Position numbers and translations under genes: made by a program. The notes under the pieces were generated by a model. It saw nothing but the letters and a program-made list of their open reading frames with translations. It did no database searches and was not told the DNA's origin. From Calvatia gigantea (Eukaryota; Basidiomycota; Agaricomycetes; Agaricales; Lycoperdaceae), in assembly GCA_025093985.1 (NCBI GenBank), contig JACAAK010000002.1:124001-188000 (forward strand): a stretch of 64,000 bases of DNA, in the 5' to 3' direction. Shown piece by piece: positions 13,096-24,410 of the stretch. Position 1 is the first letter of the stretch, and each line of letters opens with the position of its first letter.

Positions 13096-13947
13096 CAGTA
13101 AGGGACAAAACCGTTCCAATGTTTTGAACTTTTCAGAAGATCAGCTCATAACTCAAGGACTACTGTGGCTGTGCACTTCCTAATTTAATTGTAGATAGTC
13201 CAGTATCTTATCTAATCATATGCAAAGTATGATTATGTAATCCTTTGTTTTGGGGGAGTTATTAATTAATTAATATTTTAAGTACATTGGAACAGTTTTG
13301 TCCCTCTCAAATTCTGAGCACATGACTTCGTTTATTGCAATCAAATAAATACAAATAAAATCATGTGACCATGTAGGGTGATGTATAAATGGATGTGCTT
13401 ATTCTCAGGTGCAAATTCCCCAAACACAAGAGCAAAAAGGCTACAAACTGGCTAGATGAGTCTGAATTGGAGGTTATGGTATGGCCCCCACAGTCTCCAG
13501 ACCTTAATCCCATTGAACATCTCTGGACTCACCTCAAGAATAAGCTGGGAGAGTATGATACTCCTCCTGATAGCATGAATACCCTATGGGAGAGGATACA
13601 AAAGGAGTGGGATGACATAGAACCAGAAGTGTGTCAGAATCTGATAGAGAGTATGCCTAGGAGGGTCCAGGCAGTTTTACAGGCCAAGGGAGCTTATACC
13701 AGGTACTAGAATACCCATTTTGTATATAAATTTCAAGAGGGACAAAACTGTTCCAATGCACTTAAAATATTAATTAATTAATAACTCCCCTAAAACAAAG
13801 GATTACATAATCATACTTTGCATATGATTAGATAAGATACTGGACTATCTACAATTAAATTAGGAAGTGCACAGCCACAGTAGTCCTTGAGATATGAGCT
13901 GATCTTCTGAGAAGTTCAAAACATTGGAACGGTTTTGTCCCTTACTG
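13096..13947 (+). mobile_element. Tc1/mariner-type element with about 213-bp inverted repeats, truncated transposase
   Basis: The ends are CAGTAAGGGACAAAACCG and its reverse complement, flanked on both sides by TA (13094-13095, 13948-13949), the mariner target. Long inverted repeats span about 13096-13308 and 13735-13947. Each arm is itself bounded by inverted copies of AGGGACAAAAC(C/T)GTTCCAAT, so each arm looks like a miniature element. Removing 13096-13947 and one TA rejoins the gag frame of the surrounding Copia element. Confidence 0.88.
13389..13709 (+). pseudogene. Tc1/mariner transposase C-terminal fragment
   Basis: A 106-codon frame carries VWPPQSPDLNPIEHLWTHL, the block with the third catalytic acidic residue (the Glu of PIEHLW). 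The N-terminal DNA-binding domain and the first catalytic Asp are absent, and the region of the second Asp is degraded. It cannot encode an active transposase. Confidence 0.85.
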
Positions 13948-14341
13948 TATGATGCCTTTCTTATCTCCCTCGACACCCTTACTGATTCAGAATACAACCT
14001 TGATGGCATCATTGGCTGCATCGGTAATGAGTATCAGTGCCAAGTCTCTTACCCCTCTCCAAAGCATGAGACAAACACTCCCACAACAACCCCTGATGAA
14101 ACCATGGCTGTCGCCCTAGCCTCCTCCTGTCGACGCAACATATCTCAGATCACATGTTACTACTGTGCCCAGAAGGGGCATTATCAAGCTAACTGTCCCA
14201 AGCACAAGGTCAATGATGCCCTATCCCCTGAGAAGAAATCCAACTCAATTATTGATGCAGGCTTTGTTGAAGATTGTGACTCTGATGTTGCCTTCTAATC
14301 TTATCTCATCCTTGATTGCAACAGTCCGGAGTTTGTAGGAG

Positions 14342-14514
14342 TGTATTGGAATCTATGATGTCACATGATCAAACTCCTCCCTGTTGTCTTCCCTACTACA
14401 CATGCTATCACACATATATACCCTATCCCTCCCACCTAGTTTAGCTCGCTCATTTGTACCCCTCCATAGTGCTGAATACCACTTGTCCTCGTAGCTCCCA
14501 CTGTTATCTCTTTA
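14342..14514 (+). repeat. 3' LTR of Copia element
   Basis: Starts TGTATTGGAATCTATGATG and ends ..TTATCTCTTTA. It is followed at once by the ATTAT target duplication. Scattered substitutions and a two-base indel separate it from the 5' LTR. Confidence 0.87.
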
Positions 14515-15876
14515 ATTATAGATGCTTCCCTGTCTCCTTCATGGCCTCAATAATGCCATTGGTGAGATTACCTCATTTCCTGAAATGAAGAAAGTCATAT
14601 CCAAATGCAATCATATTGTTACATTTTTCAATGGGTCACATTACTGGGGTGATCAGTTGAAGATAGAAGCAGTAAAGTCTGGAGTATCACGATCTCTCAA
14701 GAAAAACTGTGAGACTCAGTGGTATGCTCTCATTCTTCAGGCAGTAAGCCTCATGGCACACTGGTATGACTTTCCCCATATTTATTCAACTGATTTTTTG
14801 ACTAAAAATGTCCTAGTGTTCCTCTTGGCCAACTTTGTCTTCAAACTGAAGCTCAACATCAGCAGCATGGGCTCTCAGCAGTTTCTGCTGAAATAGTCAC
14901 CACTGTTCTCAATGACCCTGTGTTCTGGGCTTGGCTGAACCAACTTGTTAAGGTTGCAAAGCCTTTTGTAGACGCCATTGGGAATCTTGAATCTCACAAC
15001 ATCAATTTAGCAGATTGCATGCTCGAGATGATTAGATGTGCATATGACATGACTTGCTTGCCCTTCAATGCTGATTACAACTACCAAGGATTCTGGCTGC
15101 ATGCAAAAACAGTATTCAACCATTGCTTTCATGTGAAGAATACTCTGATTCATTCGCTGGCTCTTTTTCTTCATCCCCTTGCTTGCCAGCTTGTAGTTTC
15201 ACAAGCAGCCAGTGGTCATTCCTTATCATTTCTCATAAAGACCACTCTCAAAATTGCACAACAGTGGAGGTGGAAGAGAGAAAACACTGAAAAACTCGTC
15301 ACAGACCTCAAGATGTACAGTCACTGTGAAGGCCTATTCGCAGGTGGACAGGTTGATGGGATTGATTGGTGGAAGGGCCTGCCATTCAATGCTGGTGTTC
15401 ACCCACTCAAGGTTTTTGTAATTCAGATTCTATCCATTGTCCCTCATGCTGCCAATGTAGAACATCTATTCTCACAGCTTGGGGGTGTACAATCAGTAAA
15501 GAGGTGTAACCTCTCAGTCGAAAACTTTGAACAGATGGGGAAGCTCTGTTGTAACTACTCCTTCCACCTATTTGATCACAATCGCAAGGCTGGCAAATCA
15601 ACATGTCATCAACATGCCCACATGCATACCCAATCTACACCTGGTATCAAGGAGGAACTCATTAGTGACCTCTCTGAGAACTTCTCATGGTCTGGTCCAC
15701 TGACAGCAGATGTATCGTTGGACAACACCAATATCAAGGGTCCAGAATCAGTCTCACTCAATGAGATTGAAGAGGCATTCATGTGGACACAGACAACACA
15801 AGTACCTGACGACCACGTGACACTGGTGGTGATGAACTCTGCATTTGTATACTGCAGCAAGCAAACCTACCGCTAA

Positions 15877-16257
15877 GACGCGGTGGACGGAGACTAGGTT
15901 AGCTAAGTAACGACGTCCCCTCGGCTGGGCGAAGTCTATGGCACTGGAGTTGTTGTTGAACTCTGCGTTTTTTTTGTTTTAAACCGTTACAAGTATACTA
16001 TGACTAAGGCGCGGTGGGAGCAACATGAGAGGCTACGTCTCTCGGCGTGGTATGATCTACACGTACATGAATTTTGATGTTCCGAAGTGATGTGTGAAAG
16101 GGACCAGGGATGTAAAGTTTCCGCGAGCATACCGCGTGAATCGCCCTATGGCTGGTGTTCAACGGGCAGATGACGACTAAGGTACCATAGGAAGTGTTTT
16201 CTAGATAGGCGTTACATTCTACTAGCATGCCCCACAATGGCTATTGTATTCCGGGAA
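15877..16257. repeat. hAT 3' flank, shared with a relic at 45.84-46.0 kb
   Basis: No gene is visible. From inside the hAT frame (about 15800) to about 15965, the sequence resembles 45840-45980: both contain a (C/T)TGCA(G/A)CAAGCA.AC run, then GGTGGACG, then CTCGG(C/T)TGGG(C/T)G(A/G)AGTCTATG. The right part is the 3' flank of the T1 gene, which ends at 16258. Confidence 0.5.
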
Positions 16258-19183
16258 TCAATGCATAAGTACGAGGCAGGTATTAGTGCCATGACCAAGG
16301 AAGAAGTACATTGATTGAGGATTCAAAATTCTCGGATAACCACCGTGGCTTTCCAGCGCTTGTTTCAATGAGAACCCTTGGTAGTGCCATTGTTTAGAAG
16401 CAGACCTCAGCTATGTTACCGGGTGGTGAGTGGGACCGTGGGCGAAAGAAAGGTGATAGTTACCCTATCGAGATCAAGTGCTTTCACTCGAGATCGCTCT
16501 ATCAGGTCGCGGTATTTTCCCAAAAGGCGTTGATCCGTCGCACACTGAGGTTCGAGGCGGAGGATAGGGTTATACCCTGCATCCTCATCTTCCTCCTGCT
16601 GCAAAACTTGTCAGTACCAGGTGAGTACACAATTGTTGGCATACCCAATCGCTCAAGATACAAACGAGAGTCGTGATATACCTTCCAACGTCTTTCAGGG
16701 GGGCCAATTTCTCGAGCTCCCCATTGTTATGATCGTATTCCGAGAAATCAAACTGTCGCAGAGTGGCGCACAGACCGGATATTTCTTCTCTCCTCTTGAA
16801 GGACCATATTGCCCACAGTTCTTGCATAACAAACTTCAGTATGTTGTGGTCGCGGCCCGTATCGTATTGGTTTAAGGGTAACAATCCTATTGACCAACGA
16901 TCAGCTTGTCGCTTAACAAGGCAAAACAGGGGGGTCAAAAAGGCAGGAAGGAAATGACAACTCACCGCCCAAACCTCTAGCTTTCCACGCCATATATAAG
17001 GTCATATAATATTCCTCAATGCCTGCCACAACGGGAGGTTGTTCTATGCGAGCATCAAAGTCAAACTGTCCGGACTCGATACCACGCTTCAAGTACTCTC
17101 CAAAAGAAGCGTGGAGAATGACAAGAGGGGACTCCATCGCATCTTTGGGCGTAGGGACCTCCATAACCGAATGTAAGCGGCGTAAGCTGCCATAGAAGGT
17201 AGACTGATCAAGTGACAAAAAGGAAGCAATATCCTGAGCGGGGATTCCTCGTGCACCCAAGGTAAGGAACGAGAGGATGCGCTTTGTCGACCGAAATACA
17301 TCCGGATGAACGGCGCCCAAAATATCATGATAAAGTGCATGAAGGGGGTGCAGCGGATTGCCGCTTTGCGGAGTGATACCACTCCTCAAATATTCCAAAC
17401 ATTCGTTTAACTTGGCCACAGGGTCGTCACTGTCTGTGTAGTTTAACACGGCTGAGGCAAAAGCAAACAATCCAGAGGCAGCCGAGTCGACTGTAGACAA
17501 CTGGTTTTCAGCAGGCCACTCGCTCCTTTCCGCGAATGCGTCCCCGTATGTCTGGCGGACTTTTTCGAAGCCATCCCGAACGAATCTCCGAACATCCTGC
17601 TTGGCATCTTCAGTATCAATGCGAAGTTCTTCCCGTCGATAACGGATGTGGGGCCCCATGGAATCGAATGACGTGGTCGTCTGCCATTCTCGCCGCGTGG
17701 CGATGATCCATACAACAGGGATTCTGGAACGCTGAGCAGCGGTGGCAAACCCTCCGACTCGCCTAATAAACTCTCTTTGGAACCTAAGGTCTTGGCAAGC
17801 ATCCAAACCATCCAGTAGGATGAGGATCGGATGTGCATTCCGGCTCCTGCGAGTCAAATTTGAAAGGGGCGCTACGATCAACTTTTCGAACTGACTGGGC
17901 ATTGCCTCCTCAAGGACCGAGTGATTATAATTCAGCAACGAGGTGATAAGGTCCTTGTACATAGGGTATGTGGTTGCGAGTTGATAAGCGAGAGAGGGAA
18001 TGATTTTGGTGGAATCTTCTTCTCCCTGGTTTATGCGAGGGAAAAAGAAAGCGGCTCCTAGCCAACCTTTGAGTTTACAGTGCTTTGCCGTTGTTTGACA
18101 GATTGCGGATATCCCAGCTCCTGCGGGGCCATAAAGCCATAACAAATTCGACTCCCGGTTCATGTCGGTAAGCCAGGTCAATATTCGATTCCTGATTTCC
18201 AGGCGCGTCCCTTTGAGACAACTCGGTGGTGGGAACCGGGTGTTAGAGTTGAGCGAGGCACCGAAGATTGCCTTCCGGGACAAAAGCTTCATTGCTTTTG
18301 TTGGAGGTACGGGAGTATCCAAAAAAATAGGGCTGTTGACAACGAAGTTGCGAGCTCCTTGAAATGCCTGGCTTGACGTCACTCGATTTCCAGAGTCGTT
18401 TGTACCAGTGACGAGCAAGGCTTCCACTAAATTGGTCAGCTTCATTGGTTTGGAAAGGGGACTAACGAACTGGGGCCACATACTAGCTCTCTCTTCGGTT
18501 GAATACGTGTACCCCCCTGGGTCACTGCTCTCTTGTTGGATAATCAATGGCGAGCCCACCATCGACAGACCGACCTGTGGTTGCCCATCTTGCCTGTTGG
18601 CCGTTATATCTTGTCCACGCATGTGTACACCAGTAGGATTTGGCGCTGTTTAGGCATAAGGCTGGGATGCGTTCAAAGCGGGGGAAGCACACACGTTGAA
18701 CGTCAACTGCCGGTCCACCATTGTTGGGTTGGCTCCTACCCCCGTCTACGACCTTGTTATCCACAGACGTTGGCGTTGAATTCGACGTCGAAAGGCGATG
18801 GGAAAACGATACCTTATCTCGTCCGGCTGGGAACTGATCACCCCGCAGATGATTTGCAGATACCGATCCTGCTTCGCGGCTTGGTGGTAAAGTGTGATGG
18901 AAGTTGAGTTCTTTGTTGTTGACGTAGTTGGGATCCGCGCCACGTTCATAAGGCTGTATTATGCTCTCCACTTGGATTGCCGTGTTAGGCGTTTTTTTTT
19001 ACAAAACTAATGACGTCCCTTACTGACGATAGTTTCTTGAGGCTGTAGAGTTGGAGTAGCTAGTCCCTCATCCTTGGTCCTAAGGCCAGCATCTCCGTAG
19101 TTAGACGACCCGACGTCATCGCGTTCAAAGACTGTCTTGTGGGGAGTCTTGCGCCGTTTCAAACTCTTGAAGAATTTGAGCAT
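16258..19183 (-). CDS. NACHT NLR, degenerate P-loop ('T' type, gene T1)
   Basis: NLR-like protein with an inactive-looking NTPase. Exon 1 (19024-19183) encodes MLKFFKSLKRRKTPHKTVF, a short basic segment, then an acidic linker. A second linker exon ends near 18693, and the main exon is unbroken from about 18645 to 16960. Motifs: NPIFLD of the pre-NACHT segment, RFPPPSCLKGTR, P-loop GPAGAGISAICQ with Ile for Lys (codon 18110-18112), Walker B LLDGLDAC with Ala for Glu, sensor WIIATRRE, and PAQDIASFLSLDQ of the winged-helix-like segment. A helical exon follows (LWAIWSFKRREEISG, APLKDVGRYIT), then QCATDQRLLGKY. The last exon ends MYFFLGHGTNTCLVLMH-stop at 16258. The large exon has no frame break. 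The next gene downstream on this strand is K1, beyond the transposon. Confidence 0.82.
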
Positions 19184-19778
19184 GCTGGTTGGTGCGACCG
19201 AGTGAGCCCTGTGAGAAAGCGAGAAGCAGGACGGACGACAGGAAGTATCGTCGTGGGCGCTAAAGTACCTTTACAGGCTAGACCAGAAAAAATTCATCAC
19301 GCTGCCGTGTTCAGAACATGCAGACCGGCTGTAATGCCGATATTAACAGAGTACCCACCGTCGTCAGCGGCCGTCATATCCTTAGCAATGACAAAAGCCG
19401 AAGATACCACAAAAACCAGTCCAACGTTGTGGCGATGAACGCTCAACATTTCAATGACCGCTCAATGAGCTCTCTCCTGCTCACTCTAAGCGCCACATCC
19501 GGCGACGATAAGAACCAAGAGCAACTCTTTCTGCCCAGGCGTGATGTGCCACAGGTATCGATCTCTACTTGAAACATAATGGGATAATTTACTGGTATTG
19601 GATAAAATATGTCCAAATATGACAGGGGATGGGGACTCTGGCTACATGTATGCGCTTCGACGGCCGGCGCCAGTACAAGCTAATTACCTTGGTCACAACC
19701 AAATTATCGGGTCTAGGTTTCACTTTGGGAATACGCAAACCCTAACCAGATAGAAAGGATATCCCCGCGATGACCTTC
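19184..19778. promoter_or_regulatory. intergenic: T1 upstream region and K2 3' flank
   Basis: No gene seen. The part next to T1 (19184-19290) resembles the sequence upstream of T2 (27848-27960), including GAAAGC(G/A)... followed by CGGACGACAGG or GACGGTTGACAGG and then GAGCGCTAAA or GGGCGCTAAA. This suggests a shared promoter or leader inherited through duplication. Confidence 0.4.
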
Positions 19779-22700
19779 TCACTCGCTGCCTGACAACACT
19801 TGCTCGTCTTCATCCTCAAGGATGAATGTGACAAGACAGGTATTTCTGCCACATCCCAACCAGAAATAATACCATGTCCCACTCGGAATCAGGTTTGGTA
19901 CCCAATTCGACTGGGAGGTCGTGAGATAACAAGTCACCCAGGTAAAATCCTGCAAATTTGTTAGCTGTATATATATGTAGATAGACATCTCGAGCACATG
20001 AACTGACGATGGGAAAGGTCGCTTTTCGACAAGTGCCGAGTCGTTCCCACTTCGCAAGCAGTTCATTGTCCGCATCGAAGTTTCTATCCACTCTGACAAT
20101 ATGTTCGAGGTTGAGCTCGGTTTGGTACTGTGAACGAGCTACAATTAGAAAGGTCTTCATGTAAAACAGCGAGCATAGCGCACCGAATAGAGCTTGTTGA
20201 TAAAAGTACCAAAGTGGGTGGCCATCTCGTCATAGTGTGGAATATGGAAGTTACAATACATTGCCACCACGCGAAAGAGATATGATTCGCGGAGTGCAGC
20301 GACAATATCAGGAGCGGTGTCCTTCACGATCTGGCTGAAAGCTACCCAGTGGCCGCCCGCCAGGACTTCTCGCTTGAAGAGGGCTTCTGCCTCTTCTTCA
20401 CGCGTCATCACCGAACCACTATCCGATTCCGAATCTCCCTCGGAGCGGGCCAGGCTATTATCTGTCAAAATTTTCAACTTAGTAATATCTTTATCCGAGG
20501 GTACTGTTACTTACCTGCTCGCACAGGCTCTTCCACAAGTAAGCGGTCGCACCAGCGGATGTACTGAACACAAATTTCCAACCATGCCTGTGGCGATATT
20601 ACATTCCCGTAATTAGGCGAGCAGCCTTGCCGATCTCGGTCACGTTTAGGTACGAATGCGCGTTCACCGTTACAATAATCTAGTAGATCAGATAGATCGA
20701 AATCTGCAACTGCACCCATGGGGTAAGGCAGAGGGCGACTGGATGAGACGAGATTGACCATCCGAAGAACTTTTTCAATGGTATCCTGTTCCAAGCCAAG
20801 AAAAGCGGAGAGCTTTTCTGACGGAATACCACGTCGGGGGGCTTTCATTGAGTAGCATATCAGGAATGCGAAAACGCGGTCGGCAGCTGGGCGTATCTCC
20901 TGAGGGATGTCGGTGACGCTTTGTGCACGCAACAATTCGAGGATTGTTGTCTGATCGCGATTATGGGAAAGAATTTCAAGAACGCGTTTTAACCGACCAG
21001 CTGGGTCGGCATAATCCGGGTGGGCGACAAAGGCCACAATGGCGCGTGCCAGAGAAGGAAGACGGGCCTGGGTGAACACCTCCTGTGGTGTCTCTGATGC
21101 TGAAATAATTTTTTCTAGTTCTTCTGATGCTGGCCATGCTCCGCTGTCGCTGATAGATTCGGGGTACATGGTCCGGATTTGTTCGAAGGCCTGCATCACG
21201 AAGTCCCGGATCGCGAGAGTTGGTCGGTGCATGATGACGAGGCAAGTGAAGGTATCGTGACCAAGTAAGAAGTACATCGGGTGAGGGTCCAAGAGCGCCT
21301 CTCGCATCCTAGGGAAGTAGCGAGCACCTGTAGTTTCACCTTCCAAAGATAGACATACATAACTAAATCCTGTTGGATTGGATTCAACCTATCGTAACCA
21401 TGCATTAGTACCCAGCCAAGGAGGCTAGAAGGGCACTACGTACATAAGGAAAATCCACTTTCTTCATTGTTTTATAATTTTTGAGATAAGCATACGCCTC
21501 GAACAAGCGTAGATCTGTTATATATTTCGGTTCTGAGCGCAGAATATCTCCTCCGAGTGTCCTCCTTCCGTTAGCAACCTGCCGTAACGACGTTAGATTT
21601 ATGACTGGACCGATCAACAAAAGGCCAAACCCAGGCGCCCAGTCTACAAAATAAATTAGTGATAACTGGAGTCGGGTGTCGCATATCCGACCAAATCTTC
21701 TGGGAGAACAAGCCGGTGTCATGGTGCGCAGCAAAGTTGAAACAATAGAAATGTCCGTATAGATCTAATGGGTGCCAACAGGACCACATATCCCATAAAT
21801 TTGCTGATACGGACTGGAAAATGTCATTAAGAGCTTGTTCTCCCGGCCAAGGTATGTATGCTAGCACACATCGAATATCAGTCTCGCGACAACATTGAAG
21901 CATACATGGCTCACACTGGAATGCCTCGTTCGAAAGCTTACGGGTACACTTCATCCCCCACAAATCGCACCATCGGACATAAAAAGATTGAAGGTCCGTG
22001 GGGAGGTCAACATCCGTCACACTGGAACTAATACCCAGCTTGTCGTCTAAGAATATAATACGTATAAAATCCAAGAAAGACGCGTGATGAGATCGGATGG
22101 GGAGCCGACTAGCATCTTTGGGTTCAGGAATATCCATGACGGAATATAATGGCCGTAAGCTTGCGTAAAAAGTTGCTTGGTCCAAGAAGAGAATGTTGGC
22201 AAGTAATTGAGCGGGTACATCATTCTTTATTATGAGCGCCAAAAATGCAAGAATCCGCACGGTCGTCGGCCAGACTTCACCAGGGATATTTGAATAAACA
22301 TCCCAGTAACCTGTACGGAGGGGTAGCCATGGTTCTTTAACCACTAGCCAAGGGTTACCCTGCAACGAGTTCATACATATTTCGAGACGGGCCACTGGAT
22401 TGGCAAACCCACCACTGCCAATTAAGTGGAGTATAGCAGAAGCAAACGCAAAAGAACCGGAAGTGACAGAGCTTATCACCGACAATTGGTCTTCCCGCGG
22501 CCATATTCTGCCCTCCGAAAACAAGTTCTCGTTTTTTTCCCGAACTTTTGCGAAGCCATTGTGAAGAAACGTAGAAACGTCCTGTATGTTTTCGGCAGTA
22601 TCAATGCGCAGCTCCTCTTTCCAACACTGATACTTCGAGAACGTGGAGATGATCTCCCACTCAGTGCGACTCGTGATGATCCAAACGACAGGAAGTTTCG

Positions 22701-23988
22701 AAGCATTGGCAGCAAGGGCAAACTCGGCCACCAGCTCAATAAACTCTTGTTGAACGGCGGTACCAGATCGACATTCATCAAGCCCATCCAGGAGGAGAAG
22801 CAGCGGCTGCATACGCGTTCCTCGTTCCCTGAGCTGAAACAAAGGCTCATTGATCAATTTCCGAAATTGAGCCCGTAAAGTCTGCTCGAGGATGGTAGGG
22901 TCGGTGAGAAGATTGTTAGAAGCGAGTTCCTTGTATGCTGGATATGTAACAGCAAGTTGATACACGAGGGTTGGAATGATTCGGCCAAGATCGTCGCGCG
23001 ACCGTGAGAAGAAGAAAGTGGCGCCCAACCAGCCCTTGTCCTTACAGTGCTCTGCGATGGTTTGAGCGACGGCTGATTTCCCAACCATAACCGGTCCATG
23101 GAGCCACAGCAAGTTTGTGAAACGGGTTGGGTCAATCAGCCAACTGGCAATCCGTTCCCTCAGCGCCTGCCGAGTGCCGGGGTCGCATCGCGGTGGGGGG
23201 AACCGAACCGCAGAATCTAATCCAGCACCAACAACGACCTTTCGGAGTAAATAAGAATGAATCGCAGTCTCTCGCGTTGTTGGAATGTAAAGTTCAGGTG
23301 TGAGGGTGTCAGGTTGCGCAAAGGAAGGAGGAATCATGGGAGGGGGGCCGTTGTCAACAGGAAATACTTGGTAGGGACTGCCGAAGGACTGCGCACGGTA
23401 AGAGGGAGGGCTGAAGCCGATGGGCTGGGCACTGCGTGAGGGGGTGCCATGATAGGGAGTACCAAAGGATTGTGCGCGGTATTGGGGGAGAATAGGCTGG
23501 GCACCATAAAAGGGAGTGCCATAAGGACTGGTCGAGGCAACGTTGAGTGGAGTGCCATAAGAGGGAGGGCTAGAGCCATAATGGGGAGTATTGACAGCGG
23601 TCGCATATGGGCTTGCAGCGTAGGAGGATGGCCGCCTTCGCTCACGTCCTTGTGACATTTGCTCTCCTACGATCTGTTTCCCTTCTACTACACCATTAAT
23701 CTGGATGAACGAAACGGCTTGGAAATCCCTCACCAGTTGCATTTCCTTGGGCCCCTGGGTGGTGGCCAACCACAATTTTCTAGATCAGAATGGGACTGCC
23801 CTGTGTGCCAACTTGCTCTTACCTTTATCAGGACGCTCGCCGCTCACTGACTCCCAACCCGATTGCGGGACAAATCCTGGGGGTAGATATGCCTCGAAAG
23901 TAGCCCCATCCTTCTCAGGCTTGACCCCAGACTCTGCAAGAGGGGCTGCGGATTGCGCAGCGCTAACATTCTGGGTGAGCTCGGACAT
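19779..23988 (-). CDS. NACHT NLR, canonical P-loop ('K' type, gene K2), best-preserved member
   Basis: NLR-like receptor. Exon 1 (23823-23988) starts MSELTQNVSAAQSAAP. The main exon is open for about 700 codons down to 21571. Its N-terminus is low complexity, rich in Tyr, Ser, Pro, Gly and Gln (SSPPSYGTPL, QPILPQYRAQSFGTPY, SPPSYRAQSFGSPY). NACHT: RFPPPRCDPGTR, P-loop GPVMVGKSAVAQ with intact Lys, Walker B LLDGLDECRS, sensor WIITSRTE. Then PAQLLANILFLDQATFY, a helical segment (FNFAAHHDTGLFSQKIW), the internal signature YFLLGHDTFTCLV near 21270, and FDLSDLLDYCNG. Next is FHIPHYDEMATHFGTFINKL, then VRVDRNFDADNELLAKWERL, and the terminal signature YFWLGCGRNTCLV near 19855. I see no frame break in the NACHT exon. 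It starts 423 bp downstream of the end of T2 on the same strand. Confidence 0.87.
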
Positions 23989-24410
23989 AAACGAGTTGAG
24001 GAGAAAGCCAACAGAGCATTCTTGATGCGCTTCGGACTTTGCCTGACACACAACAAAAACAGTACGGCATTCAAATAGTAACTTTCCGGGTTTGTCGGGG
24101 GGCTGCTAGCACACTACCACGGTCCAGGAGCGTAGTAGAGTTGCCTGCTGCGAGTACGTATGCTGTTGGGTGTACAGCCAACTCCTCTGTAGCACATACC
24201 TATTCCTGAGCCCATCAGGCTACCTTCCTGTAATTATTCGTTTACATGTATAAGATCTGTTAGGTAGACTAGTGAACTCATTGCGATCGATATTATAATC
24301 CGTACTTTTTGAGGACTTGTGGTCCCAATTGGCTCAGGAATGGGTCTGGGTTATAAGAGAGTTGACTGTATAATCAGCACTAATCAGGTAGCCTGACGCA
24401 CATGCATATG
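23989..24410. promoter_or_regulatory. T2-K2 intergenic spacer
   Basis: About 420 bp between the T2 stop and the K2 start; it must hold the T2 3' end and the K2 promoter. No transposon or reading frame of interest is visible. Confidence 0.4.

Larger units (their letters stand above)
12629..14298 (+). pseudogene. Copia gag (UBN2-type) with premature stop, split by mariner insertion
   Basis: The frame starts at 12629, with LNESNYHEWRMYMMAIL typical of Copia gag N-termini. A TGA follows LTRKGL near 12718, where a Trp codon is expected. The gag continues as LTSRLPHS up to 13095, is interrupted by the mariner element, and resumes at 13950 as YDAFLISLDTLTDSEY. A CCHC zinc knuckle (CYYCAQKGHYQANC) lies near 14147-14190. 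The frame ends at 14298, shortly before the 3' LTR. Confidence 0.75.
12323..14514 (+). mobile_element. gag-only Copia-type LTR retrotransposon (non-autonomous)
   Basis: Two direct long terminal repeats (12323-12493 and 14342-14514) flank a gag-like region with no protease, integrase or reverse transcriptase. A 5-bp target duplication, ATTAT, is visible at 12318-12322 and 14515-14519. Removing the element and one ATTAT restores a short, normal-looking hAT intron ending ..ATTATAG. Without the nested mariner element it would be only about 1.3 kb, so it must rely on enzymes from elsewhere. The LTRs are similar but clearly diverged, so the insertion is not recent. Confidence 0.88.
11326..15876 (+). 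mobile_element. hAT-family transposase gene, interrupted
   Basis: DNA transposon of the hAT superfamily. Exon 1 (11326-11753) begins MASIGRQHPHILTQNF and has a BED-like zinc-binding pattern, C-x2-C..H..H-x-x-x-C (NHCDEN, HLTHVNEC). Intron 11754-11810 follows, and exon 2 encodes LLFNGWEDHLQHSLYGAVVS and SLEDMTGQWG. The next intron starts with GTGAGC at 12268 and ends at 14521; a Copia element fills it. The coding part resumes at 14522 with MLPCLLHGLNNAIGE and LKKNCETQWYALIL. The C-terminal dimerisation region PHAANVEHLFSQLGGVQ lies near 15440. There is a stop or frame break near 14896. I found no convincing terminal repeats or 8-bp target duplication, so the ends are not defined. It is probably inactive. 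Confidence 0.8.

Noticed and set aside
22426..22878. 150-codon plus-strand frame
   Set aside because: It lies opposite the NACHT exon of K2 and is a shadow of that conserved coding sequence.
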